64,000 nucleotides of DNA from Woeseiaceae bacterium (lineage in GTDB: Bacteria; Pseudomonadota; Gammaproteobacteria; Steroidobacterales; Woeseiaceae). Location of the stretch: assembly GCA_011772865.1 (NCBI GenBank), contig WVYQ01000009.1, positions 137,800-201,799 on the forward strand, given 5' to 3'. The notes beneath the pieces are model-generated. The model made no database searches, was not told where the DNA came from, and was given only the letters and a program-made list of their open reading frames with translations. Position numbers and translations under genes: made by a program. The first letter of the stretch is position 1. Every line of letters starts with the position of its first letter. This document shows, piece by piece, positions 1-9,688 of this stretch.

Positions 1-158
1 CAGCCAGAACCTGGTTGTCCAGACTAAGAATTAACCGTGCCATGTCACCGTTCTCAGTGAGACCAAATCAAAAACAGGGTGTCTGTCGACGCAGGAAAGG
101 CGGGCTGCGGTGCAGCCGTCTCGCTCCAGTAACTGACAATCTCCAAACCCCTGCACCC

Positions 159-986
159 TTACGTGCGGAACATGCGGGCAAGCTTTGCGAAGATACCCTT
201 CTTCGCAGCGAACGGCGCGATGACCTGTGCTAGCTGGACCGAAACGTTGTCACGTCCGCCGTGGTCATTTGCCAATTCAATCAATTGCTTACCAACGATA
301 TCAAGACTAGCATCAAAACTGCTGATAGTTAAGTGAATTTCTTCATCTTCCACCATATCGGGCAGACCATCCGAACACAGCAGGTAGACGTCCTCCGGCA
401 GCACCTCGTACTCGTGCACCTCGACCTCGACAGTCGGTTCCACGCCGAGTGCCCGGGTCACATAATTCCGATTGGTCGAGCGTTGAGCCTCTTCCGCCGA
501 ATAGAACCCGCGATCCACGAGTTCCTGCAGCAGCGAGTGATCAAGGGTCAGTTGATCGAACTGGCCGCCGCGCAGACGGTAGGCCCGGGAATCTCCGACG
601 TGGGCGATCGACACCTTGTTGTCGTAGAACATGCAGGCAACGATTGTGGTTCCCATACCCTCGCAGTGCGTCTGGCTCTGTGCCGTCTGGAAAATGATCT
701 TGTTGGCCCGGTATACCGCGTCCCTGAGCACAATTGACTGGCGCATCAGGCCGCTGTGCGGATCGATTTCGTCCCGGTTCTCGCGGCCAGCGCCTTCGGT
801 CGCAAGTTCAGAGACGATCTGCACCGCGATACCGCTGGCCACTTCGCCGGCGTTGTAACCGCCCATTCCGTCGGCGAGCACCATCAGGCCGATGTCAGGA
901 TCGGACCCAATGGCATCTTCGTTGTGATCGCGGACCCGGCCGGTGTCCGTGATTTCAGCGAATTCAATTTTTCCGCGGAGGTTCAT
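159..986 (-). CDS. PP2C-family Ser/Thr protein phosphatase
   Basis: ADGMGGYNAGEVAS, HVGDSRAYRLR, LLCSDGLPDMV and GGRDNVSV motifs of bacterial PP2C (Stp/PrpC type). Confidence 0.9.
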   Translation of the reverse strand: MNLRGKIEFAEITDTGRVRDHNEDAIGSDPDIGLMVLADGMGGYNAGEVASGIAVQIVSELATEGAGRENRDEIDPHSGLMRQSIVLRDAVYRANKIIFQTAQSQTHCEGMGTTIVACMFYDNKVSIAHVGDSRAYRLRGGQFDQLTLDHSLLQELVDRGFYSAEEAQRSTNRNYVTRALGVEPTVEVEVHEYEVLPEDVYLLCSDGLPDMVEDEEIHLTISSFDASLDIVGKQLIELANDHGGRDNVSVQLAQVIAPFAAKKGIFAKLARMFRT

Positions 987-1016
987 TCTGGTGCGTACCG
1001 TTTCTCGTTCTCAGGC

Positions 1017-3116
1017 CTAGGAAAAACGCGCACAATTGCGCAACGCGATCGCCATCTCGGCGCCGCATGAGAACCTATCTTTGGGTTTCTTGGCAAGAGC
1101 TTTGGCCAGAACCGTATCAATCGTCTGCGGAATTCCGGCTCGTCGTTTCGATATCGGCGCCGGATCTTCCGAAGTAATCTTCGTCATCAGCACCGCGATA
1201 TTCGTCGCATGAAAAGGCACTTCTCCTGCCAATAGCTCGTACAGGGTAACACCAAGCGAAAACAAGTCCGAGTGCCCCGTGAGGTCGTCCGCGTTGAGCT
1301 GTTCCGGCGACATGTACATGGGTGTACCGAGCACGATACCGGTCTTGGTGGCGTTACCATCGGTCAGCCGGGCGACACCGAAGTCCGTGATCTTCAGAGA
1401 GCCTTCCTTGGGGTTGTACAGCAGGTTCGCAGGCTTGATGTCGCGATGGATGACACCCTGGTTGTGGGCGTAGTCGAGCGCTTCGGCGGTCTGGGCACAG
1501 AGTTCGAGAGCACGTTTCGGCGCGAGCAGCTTTTTCGGGTCCGTAAACTTCTTCAGCGGAATTCCGGGAATGAACTCCATCGCGATGTAAGCAAGGCCCT
1601 TGTCCTCGCCGGCATCGAAGACCGTGATGATATTTGGATGCGCCAGTCGTCCTGCAGATTCGGCTTCCCGATAGAAGCGCAGCCGCGCTTCCTTCAGTTC
1701 CTCATCCTCGAATTCTTTCTCGATCGGGATAGCCTTCAGCGCCACCGGCCGATTGATTCGTGGATCTTTGGCGAGGTATACGGCGCCCATTGCACCGCGT
1801 CCGATACGGCGCTCGATGACGTACCGTCCCAGGCGTTGCGGTCCAGCGCTTGCCTCGTGCTTGCCGGGCAGACCCGAGCCCTGCGCACCATGCGTGCGCT
1901 TCATCCACTCGAGGACGGCCTCCGCGCGCTCCGGCTTGGCTTGTTCTTCGAAGGCCAGGGAGAGCTTGTACATGATATTTGCGACTGTCTCGGACGGCGG
2001 ACAACGGCGGAATTCAGCGAACGCGGGTTCAAGGCGTCCTGCCGCCAGGAAATCGCTGCCGCGCTTGAAGGCATCCTGGACTTCCTTCTTTTCGTCACCG
2101 ACGAGCCAGAAACTCAGTATTGCGACGCCGGCGAAGATAAGCAGCGGTCGACCGAGATCGATGCGAGCGTGCAGCACGTATAGCATCAACGTCTCGATGA
2201 GCAGCAGAATAACGATTCCCACTCCCGCCATGACCGCGATGTCCTTGCGTGATCGGTCCGGCAGGAACAACACTGCGATGATGGCCAGCAGTGCAGGGGC
2301 AAGCCACTCCATCGCTTTGACCCACGCAGGTGCAATGATCATCCGGTCCTGTTCGACACTTGCGAGCGAGGCCGCTACGATTTCGGAAGTGGTTACGAAC
2401 TGGCGCGACGGCAACATCGCAACCGCTCCAACGAGTGCGGGTGATGCGTCAACGAATACGGTTGCGCCGACCAATGGTGACTTGTCCGAGACCGGATCGA
2501 GCAGATCGTCGACATCTACTCGCGGCAACTCCGGGTAGTTCGACAGGTAGATCGCGTTTTCGCTGCCCGACATACCTTGATGTGAACTTGCGTCGTCACT
2601 ATCGAAGGCTACAGCCAGTGGCAATGACGGTGACATGACGCCGTTATTCAGTTGCCACAATGCCGATCGCCTGAGAATGCCATCGCTGTCCGGGTTGATC
2701 TCGACGAAGCCATGACGCGCTGCGAGGTCGGCAAGGCGATTGTGAGTCGGTACGTAGATCGGCAGCGTCGCGTTGAGGGCCGCAGCCCAGGCGGGCAGAT
2801 CCTGATGGTCGGGTATCTCCGGGGGCTGAGTTATGACGATGCGTCTCGCGCCCGCAGCTGCCAGTACTTCGACAATCCTGCCATATTTCGCAGTGGTCTC
2901 GTCGTTGGTCGAATCGGCAGCATCGATGCTCACGATGACCGCGTTCTCGAGGGGCTTGTTCGGCAAGTGACCCGCAAGCTGGTCGTACAGGATGCGGTCT
3001 GCCGCAACGAACCACTGCGCAAGGGGGCCGTATACGAGCAGCAGCAGCACGCTGACGAAACTCAGCGCGATTGCACGGTTACGTTTTTGTTTTTGCTGCG
3101 ATTTCAACGCGGTCAA
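1017..3116 (-). CDS. CHASE2 domain Ser/Thr protein kinase
   Basis: N-terminal extracytoplasmic CHASE2-like region with TM helices; C-terminal kinase motifs IGRGAMGAVYLAKD, HRDIKPANLLY, DFGVARL, GTPMYMSPEQ. Confidence 0.9.
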   Translation of the reverse strand: MTALKSQQKQKRNRAIALSFVSVLLLLVYGPLAQWFVAADRILYDQLAGHLPNKPLENAVIVSIDAADSTNDETTAKYGRIVEVLAAAGARRIVITQPPEIPDHQDLPAWAAALNATLPIYVPTHNRLADLAARHGFVEINPDSDGILRRSALWQLNNGVMSPSLPLAVAFDSDDASSHQGMSGSENAIYLSNYPELPRVDVDDLLDPVSDKSPLVGATVFVDASPALVGAVAMLPSRQFVTTSEIVAASLASVEQDRMIIAPAWVKAMEWLAPALLAIIAVLFLPDRSRKDIAVMAGVGIVILLLIETLMLYVLHARIDLGRPLLIFAGVAILSFWLVGDEKKEVQDAFKRGSDFLAAGRLEPAFAEFRRCPPSETVANIMYKLSLAFEEQAKPERAEAVLEWMKRTHGAQGSGLPGKHEASAGPQRLGRYVIERRIGRGAMGAVYLAKDPRINRPVALKAIPIEKEFEDEELKEARLRFYREAESAGRLAHPNIITVFDAGEDKGLAYIAMEFIPGIPLKKFTDPKKLLAPKRALELCAQTAEALDYAHNQGVIHRDIKPANLLYNPKEGSLKITDFGVARLTDGNATKTGIVLGTPMYMSPEQLNADDLTGHSDLFSLGVTLYELLAGEVPFHATNIAVLMTKITSEDPAPISKRRAGIPQTIDTVLAKALAKKPKDRFSCGAEMAIALRNCARFS

Positions 3117-3315
3117 TATCCTTTTCGAGGCCGCAAGTATAGGAAAACGCAGCGATTAGTTATGAGATAGGGTTGGCATTTTTTTATGTAACAACCAACG
3201 CTGGAAGCGGTGCTACCATTGGCCTCCAGACCTGGCCGACAGGGCACGGAGCCGCGCGAAACTCCGTCGTTGCGGCCGCTTGCACAAAAATACGTTTAAA
3301 ATCAACAGTATAGCG

Positions 3316-4656
3316 ATGGCCAAGCCCAAAACTGCTTACGTTTGCTCGGAGTGCGGTGCCCACAGCGTCAAATGGGCCGGTCAGTGCCCGGAATGCACTG
3401 CCTGGAACACGCTGGCCGAGGTCCGATTTGCTGCCTCGAAGGTCCCGGCTGAAGGGGCGCCGGTTGCCTCGGGCATCGATATGCTTCCCGATGACCTCGA
3501 GCGCCGGCACGTAACGGGATTCGCTGAATTCGACCGCGTTTTGGGAGGAGGGCTTGTGCCCGGCGCCGTAACCCTTCTCGGTGGCGATCCCGGGGTCGGC
3601 AAGTCAACATTGCTGCAACAGATTGCGGCGAACCTCGCCGCTGATCTCAAGGTGCTGTACGCCACCGGGGAAGAATCGTTGCGGCAGGTGGGCCAGCGGG
3701 CGCAGCGGCTCGGATTGGCGCCGGACGAACTCAAATTACTGGCTGATACGTCGCTCGACAATGTGCTGGAGCAGGCGCGGACGGTTTCCGCCAGCGTCGT
3801 CGTGGTCGACTCGATACAGACCATGGCCAGCCTGGAATTGCCGTCTGCGCCGGGATCCGTAGCCCAGCTGCGCGAGTGCGTCGGCCGCATCGTGCAATTC
3901 GCCAAGCAGAACGAAGTCTCGGTCTTCATCATCGGGCATGTGACCAAGGAAGGGGCGATCGCAGGTCCGCGCGTCGTCGAGCATATGGTCGACACGGTGC
4001 TCTATTTCGAAAGTGATCCGGCCAGCCGATACACCTTGATTCGGTCAGTGAAGAATCGGTTTGGCGCGAGCGGGGAGATGGGCGTGTTTGCGATGACGGG
4101 AGAGGGCTTTCGCCAGGTGCGCAATCCGTCAGCGATTTTTTTGTCGCGGGAATCGGCCGCAGAGCCGGGAAGCATCGTCTCCGTTGCCTGGGAAGGCAGC
4201 CGCCCTTTGCTTGTTGAAATACAGGCCCTTGTCGCCGACGGTGCCACCTCCTATCCCAAGCGTCTCGCGACAGGCATCGACCAGAATCGTCTCGCTTTAT
4301 TGCTGGCCGTCCTGCAACGGCACGGCGATATTGCGCTCGGCCCCGAGGACGTTTTCGTCAACGTGGTTGGGGGGCTGCGCATCGGTGAAACGGCGGTAGA
4401 TCTGCCGGCGCTGCTGGCGATCGTGTCGAGCTTTCGTGACCGGCACTGTGCGGAAGGGCTCGTCAGCTTCGGAGAGGTTGGACTGGCCGGCGAGATACGG
4501 CCGGTGCGATTCGGCGAGGAACGCGTTGCGGCCGCCGCCAAGCAAGGGTTTACGCGCGCACTGGTGCCGGCGGCCAACGTTCCCAGGAAAGCACCCGAGG
4601 GTATCGAGATCGTGCCGATCAGGCGCGTCCGGCAAGCGATAGAGGAGGCGTTCTAG
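3316..4656 (+). CDS. radA: DNA repair protein RadA
   Basis: CSECG...CPEC zinc finger, Walker A GGDPGVGKST, KNRFG motif, C-terminal Lon-like domain; start moved to MAKPKTAYVC. Confidence 0.95.
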   Translation: MAKPKTAYVCSECGAHSVKWAGQCPECTAWNTLAEVRFAASKVPAEGAPVASGIDMLPDDLERRHVTGFAEFDRVLGGGLVPGAVTLLGGDPGVGKSTLLQQIAANLAADLKVLYATGEESLRQVGQRAQRLGLAPDELKLLADTSLDNVLEQARTVSASVVVVDSIQTMASLELPSAPGSVAQLRECVGRIVQFAKQNEVSVFIIGHVTKEGAIAGPRVVEHMVDTVLYFESDPASRYTLIRSVKNRFGASGEMGVFAMTGEGFRQVRNPSAIFLSRESAAEPGSIVSVAWEGSRPLLVEIQALVADGATSYPKRLATGIDQNRLALLLAVLQRHGDIALGPEDVFVNVVGGLRIGETAVDLPALLAIVSSFRDRHCAEGLVSFGEVGLAGEIRPVRFGEERVAAAAKQGFTRALVPAANVPRKAPEGIEIVPIRRVRQAIEEAF

Positions 4657-5930
4657 CCTTCTATGGCCGCGGGTTCGGGAAGCCGGAGCCCTATGCGAAC
4701 CGTCCGAATGCGCGTGTCATCGGACTCGACGATTTCTATCGGGTAGCCGCTTATTTTCAGGCACGTTCGCGGCGCGGGAATCGTTTCGAGCCGCTCCACG
4801 ATGAGCCCATTGATTGTCTTCGGCCCGTCGGTCGGCAGTTGCCAGTTTTGCGAGCGGTTGAGCTCACGGATGTTGGCCGATGCATCGACCAGCCAGGCAT
4901 TGGCGCTCTCCCTGATGACGTCTTCATCATCGCCCGGGCCGGTCGTGAATTCACCCACGATCTCTTCGAGAATATCCTCGAGCGTCACAATCCCCTGGAT
5001 GTCGCCGTACTCGTCGACAACGAACGCAATCCGCTGACGCCGACGCTGGAATTGAACGAGCTGGTTACTGAGCGACGTACCCTCGGGCACAAAGTAGGGC
5101 TCGTCGAGAACTCTCATCAACGCGTCATGGTCGATCGTTTGCGTCGCGATATTCGCCAGTTTTCTGAGGTGCAGGATGCCGATGATGTTGTCGATATTGT
5201 CGCGGTAGACGGGTAGACGTGTGTGTTCGCTCTGGCTGATTATGCGTTGAACTTCCTCGTCGCCGTCATCGAGATCGATGCCCACGATTTCGTTGTGCGG
5301 CACCATGACGTCGTCGACGGTGACCTTTTCGAGATCGAGGATACTGATGAGCATCTCGCGATAGCGATTCGATATGCGGCTGCCTGCCTCATATACGAGC
5401 GTGCGCAACTCTTCTCGTGTCAGAGCCTGGAGTTCGGTACCGCCCTGGCGGACTCCGACGAGGAAAAGCACGCCATTCGATGCGGCATTGGTCAACCAGA
5501 CAATCGGATACGTGATCTTGAGCAGAGGGTAATAGACGAACGAGGCCGGAAAGGCGAGTTTTTCAGGATGCAGTGCGGCCAGCGTTTTTGGCGCGGCCTC
5601 GGAGAAAATCAGCACGACCAGGGTCAGCAGCAACGTGCCGAGCGCAACCGCCGGTTCGCCGCCGAGTTTCAGCGCAATGATCGCTACGAGTGAAGCGGCC
5701 GAGAAATTGACGAGATTGTTGCCGAGGAGAATCAGGCCGATCAGCCGATCCGGGCGCTGCAAGAGACTCTCGGCGAGCATGGCGCCGCGATGGCCTTCAC
5801 GCGCCTTGTGGCGCAGCTGGTAGCGATTCAGGCTCATTAATGCTGTTTCCGAGCCCGAGAAGAAGGCCGAAAGTACCAGTAATGTGGCGAGCAGTCCGAA
5901 CAGGGCTGCTAGGGGAACGTCATCGCCCAA
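4653..5930 (-). CDS. HlyC/CorC (CorB-like) transporter, DUF21 + CBS + CorC_HlyC domains
   Basis: N-terminal TM region, SEHTRLPVYRDNIDNIIGILH CBS segment, FVVDEYGDIQGIVTLEDILEEIVGE. Confidence 0.9.
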   Translation of the reverse strand: MGDDVPLAALFGLLATLLVLSAFFSGSETALMSLNRYQLRHKAREGHRGAMLAESLLQRPDRLIGLILLGNNLVNFSAASLVAIIALKLGGEPAVALGTLLLTLVVLIFSEAAPKTLAALHPEKLAFPASFVYYPLLKITYPIVWLTNAASNGVLFLVGVRQGGTELQALTREELRTLVYEAGSRISNRYREMLISILDLEKVTVDDVMVPHNEIVGIDLDDGDEEVQRIISQSEHTRLPVYRDNIDNIIGILHLRKLANIATQTIDHDALMRVLDEPYFVPEGTSLSNQLVQFQRRRQRIAFVVDEYGDIQGIVTLEDILEEIVGEFTTGPGDDEDVIRESANAWLVDASANIRELNRSQNWQLPTDGPKTINGLIVERLETIPAPRTCLKISGYPIEIVESDDTRIRTVRIGLRLPEPAAIEG

Positions 5931-6004
5931 AGAAAGGCTACCTCCGGTAACGCAATACGGGTCCAGTTCAGCAGGACCGATTCAGGCTGTCAAGAAACCA
6001 GGTC

Positions 6005-6811
6005 TCAACCCCAGCTGCGGTTCAGCAACTCCTCGAGAACGAAGCGGGCGCCGAAGTAGGCGAGGCACAAAAACGCGAAACCCCAGAGATAGAGATAAAC
6101 GGCGCGCCTGCCACGCCAACCGGCAAACAGGCGCCCCGCAATGAGAATGCCGAATAGCGAGAGGGCAAGCAGCGAAAACGCGGTCTTGTGAACGAGATGC
6201 TGCGCGAACAGGTTTTCAACGAACGCGAAACCGGAAAGCACTGCGATCAGCAGGACCAGGAACCCGGCCGTAGTCACGGTGAATAGCATCTTCTCGGTCG
6301 TTTCGAGCGGCGCAAACAGCTGATTGCCCGATGAAAGCTTGCCTGCTTTCAGGCGCCGGTCCTGGACCAGCGCGTAAACGGCGACAATGGCGCCAACGGT
6401 CAACAGGCCGTAGGCGAACATCGCGATCAATATGTGCGCCTGGAGCTGCCACGAGAGACCGGACGCAGCTGTGACATCGGGCTGGGATTCGAACGGTATG
6501 GCTGCGATTGCGGCGAGCAGGAGCAGGCCCGCGGTCATGCCCCTGAGCGCCGGGTTGATCGCGCCGATCAGCCCGATGAGCGCGAGCTGCAGGCCGATCA
6601 GGGAAACGGCTCCGGCGAGCGACACGCTGAGGCCGTGGGCCTGGCGGATTTCGACAAACAGGGTCTGCCCGTGGAGCAGGAGCCCCGCCGCCGCTAGGCC
6701 CACCGCAAGTATGAGCAATAGCCTTGCCCGAGCGCTGAATTTGGGCAATCGGGAAAGCGCAAAAGCTACGGCTGACAAGAGATACAGCAAGAGAATTGTG
6801 ATTTGAAACAC
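6005..6811 (-). CDS. cytochrome c assembly (CcsA/YpjD-like) membrane protein
   Basis: 8-TM-like protein; LSWQLQAHILIAMFAYGLLTVGAIVAVYALVQ; position next to the corB-like gene, as in ypjD. Confidence 0.85.
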   Translation of the reverse strand: MFQITILLLYLLSAVAFALSRLPKFSARARLLLILAVGLAAAGLLLHGQTLFVEIRQAHGLSVSLAGAVSLIGLQLALIGLIGAINPALRGMTAGLLLLAAIAAIPFESQPDVTAASGLSWQLQAHILIAMFAYGLLTVGAIVAVYALVQDRRLKAGKLSSGNQLFAPLETTEKMLFTVTTAGFLVLLIAVLSGFAFVENLFAQHLVHKTAFSLLALSLFGILIAGRLFAGWRGRRAVYLYLWGFAFLCLAYFGARFVLEELLNRSWG

Positions 6812-6890
6812 AGAAACCGACCGGGGCTTTTTCTAACGTTTCGTTGGATGAATCTTCCCACAGGGCGATGTTCAATAGAACCCCAACGGC

Positions 6891-7658
6891 ATGCGTATTC
6901 GAATTCTTGGTTGTAGCGGCGGCATCGGCGCGGGTTCGCGCACGTCGGCATTGCTTGTCGACGACGATGTTCTGATCGATGCCGGCACCGGCATCGGCGA
7001 CCTGTCGCTCGAAGAGATCGACTCGATTCGCCACGTTTTCCTGACTCATGCGCATCTCGATCACGTGGCCGGACTTCCCATGCTTGTCGACTGCGTCTTC
7101 GACGAAAACTTCGATAAACCCCTTACCGTCTACGCACGTGAAGAAACACTGCGGGCCATTCAGGATCATCTGTTCAATGACGTGATCTGGCCGGATTTTT
7201 CGAAATTGCCCTCGGCGGCGAACCCGATGTTGCGCTATCAAGTCTGCAGTCCGGGGGACACGATCACGATCGATCACCGGAGCTTCTATGCGGTCGACGT
7301 CATGCACACGGTCCCGACGCTGGGCTACACCGTGCAGAATTCGGGTGGCGTCTTCGCGGTGAGCGGCGACACGAAGACAAACGAGACACTTTGGCCTGTT
7401 CTTAATGCCTGTGACGATCTCAAAGTCCTCGTCATCGAGGTCTCGTTCCCGGACGAGATGGAAGCACTCGCCAACGATGCGGGTCACTACTGCCCGAAGA
7501 CGCTCGCCAAGGACCTCGAGCGTCTGGAGCACGATCCCGAGATCTGGCTGACAGGCATGAAGCCGGGCGAAGAGCAGCGCATCCTGAAGCAGGTCATCAA
7601 GGCGGCACCTGGAAAGCATATCCAGATGCTATCCCGTGGCACTGTTCTGACTGTTTGA
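6891..7658 (+). CDS. MBL-fold metallohydrolase, class II cyclic-nucleotide phosphodiesterase-like
   Basis: THAHLDHVAGLP metal-binding motif, VSGDTKTNE, overall similarity to class II PDE-like MBL proteins. Confidence 0.8.
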   Translation: MRIRILGCSGGIGAGSRTSALLVDDDVLIDAGTGIGDLSLEEIDSIRHVFLTHAHLDHVAGLPMLVDCVFDENFDKPLTVYAREETLRAIQDHLFNDVIWPDFSKLPSAANPMLRYQVCSPGDTITIDHRSFYAVDVMHTVPTLGYTVQNSGGVFAVSGDTKTNETLWPVLNACDDLKVLVIEVSFPDEMEALANDAGHYCPKTLAKDLERLEHDPEIWLTGMKPGEEQRILKQVIKAAPGKHIQMLSRGTVLTV

Positions 7659-7924
7659 TTTCAAACATTTAGAAGCTATTTCTCAAGCAATTTCAGCAAA
7701 ATCCACGACGTGGAGGATGCTATTTGCGAAACTTAAAGCGGTTTCAATGAAGTGCTCCCGCAGAATCGCGGAGCGGGCGCTCCTTGCAATAGCGGCCGGT
7801 CAAGCCGGCAGTTCTGATAAGTTCTGAGAGACTGCTTTCGGCCAAAAGCGGAGAATCAAAACTCTGAAATTCACGAACGCGATGGCACTCTGTGGCAAGT
7901 TGATGACTGCAGAAGCCCCATTTT

Positions 7925-9463
7925 TCAGTTGACGCTTGTTATCAGGTATTCAATCACGCCTCCAACGATCCAGACCGCCGGAGGGAAGAAGACAAAAAAC
8001 GTGAATCGAACAAGGAATGGCAATGGAACCGGCCATATCTTGGCCTTTTCTACAACAGTCTGATAGGCGACTAGGTCTGCCAGTTCCTTTTCACGTCCTG
8101 CGGTTGTGCTTGCCAGCAATGCGTCCATTTTAATGCTGATGTTTGCGAGTTCCGTTCGTTTCAGTTCCTTGATTCGTGTGCGAATGCCTTTGGTGGGAAC
8201 CATGACGAGATAAACCGAAGCAATCCCAAGCAACAAAAGAATTGGAACAACAATGGCGAGGTGATATCGAAGGCCCATGACCAGGTAGACAATGGGAATA
8301 ATCGAAAGCCCCCCTACCATAATCAGCATGTTATTCAGACCGGCGAAAAAAAATGGCGCCAATTCTTCTGCCCGTAACAGATTGATATGCGTGTACCTTC
8401 GGCCGAGTAGTGAAAAGAGTCTTGCATTCTTAGCAAAAAGATAAATCGCCTGAAACAGCACGATCCACACTAACGCCTGATACATCGTCGCCCAGGAATC
8501 CCAAACACTCATTGGTTTCCCACGCAATATCAGCTCAGAGACAAACCGCCACCCCTGTAAATAGTTGACCAGCAGCGCGAACGGCACGCCAGCCAAAGCG
8601 ATCCAGAAAAGAGGCACCGATCCTTCGGCAAGCAGGAAGTGTCGAATCTTCAAGTAAGCCGTTTCGCTCACACGGAGGCAATGCCTTACGTTATCGAGAT
8701 AGGTCTGCGACTTTCGCAAAACAAAGTTCACGACAGAAATTGTATAAGCAAGGGCCAACGCATTACCGAGTGCGTATCCTGAGCCACTGTATGCTGAGAG
8801 ACTGAGAAAATGAAACTGATACTCCGCATGAAGCCATCGATCGGTCAGATAGAAGATCGGTGCAACCAAGAAGAAAAGTGTTATCGGACCCAGCTTCGTT
8901 CTTTGCGATATTCGAATAAACCAGACCGGTTTATCCTGGGCAGCCATAATTTGTGAGAGCGGGGCAATGTCCACCATCTCAGTATCGGCGCATTCAGTTG
9001 GCGGCATGTCTGAATAAGCATCGAGGGTTTCCCCCCCAGGATGGACATTACTCAGTGCACTCAGAAGCAAGTCCGTAAACTGATTGTCGGGAAGATCATA
9101 CTTAAGGATTGCCTGGCGGTCGCTCAGAGTAAGGAGCAAACCGGGCGGGATAATTGTGCTTTCCAAGTGAACCACGAGTGTTTGTTTCTCGTGATCAACA
9201 GCAAAATTCGCTTCTTGAGCACAGTACTTCGATTCCGCAGAGTGAGGACTCAGAAAATAGAGAAACACCTCGCATTTGAGGATGCGATTTGCGATCTCGT
9301 CCCTCCAGACTGAACCAGGGTGAATTCCGTCGTCGTACCAGACGTTGAAACCATTACTGCGAAGCATCTTCATCACGCGAAAAACTGCTTCAGAGTCCTC
9401 GTGGGCATAGCTGACGAAGATGAAAGGCTCTTCGCCCTGATAGGCCTGGAATGGTTTTGGCAT
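7925..9463 (-). CDS. TIR-domain protein with multi-helix C-terminal membrane region
   Basis: N-terminal FIFVSYAHEDSEAVFRVMKMLRSNGFNVWYDDG...FLYFLSPHSAESKYCAQEANFAV (TIR_2-like), then several hydrophobic segments. Confidence 0.85.
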   Translation of the reverse strand: MPKPFQAYQGEEPFIFVSYAHEDSEAVFRVMKMLRSNGFNVWYDDGIHPGSVWRDEIANRILKCEVFLYFLSPHSAESKYCAQEANFAVDHEKQTLVVHLESTIIPPGLLLTLSDRQAILKYDLPDNQFTDLLLSALSNVHPGGETLDAYSDMPPTECADTEMVDIAPLSQIMAAQDKPVWFIRISQRTKLGPITLFFLVAPIFYLTDRWLHAEYQFHFLSLSAYSGSGYALGNALALAYTISVVNFVLRKSQTYLDNVRHCLRVSETAYLKIRHFLLAEGSVPLFWIALAGVPFALLVNYLQGWRFVSELILRGKPMSVWDSWATMYQALVWIVLFQAIYLFAKNARLFSLLGRRYTHINLLRAEELAPFFFAGLNNMLIMVGGLSIIPIVYLVMGLRYHLAIVVPILLLLGIASVYLVMVPTKGIRTRIKELKRTELANISIKMDALLASTTAGREKELADLVAYQTVVEKAKIWPVPLPFLVRFTFFVFFPPAVWIVGGVIEYLITSVN

Positions 9464-9688
9464 GACCTATATGACGACCTTATGAGAATAATGTGAAAGC
9501 GCAGTGCCCGCTCTGGGTCATTAGCGGTCCTTCCCACCTATTTTAGTTGAATGTCCAGTTTCAGGGGTAAAGCGGACATTGTCTCGTCAAATATAAAGCA
9601 CGCCTCGGCCCCTTCGCTGCGGTTATGATGGCTCCAGTCCACACGAAGCTCCACAGAATCGGAACGCGCAATCGTAAACACCGTCTCG

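Noticed and set aside
6216-7619. 467-aa ORF on the minus strand over the MBL gene and the ypjD-like gene
   Set aside because: Antisense shadow ORF of two well-supported genes; no recognisable domain.
7925-9463. Calling the TIR gene part of Thoeris or another named defence system
   Set aside because: No required partner gene is next to it; only the TIR domain is supported.
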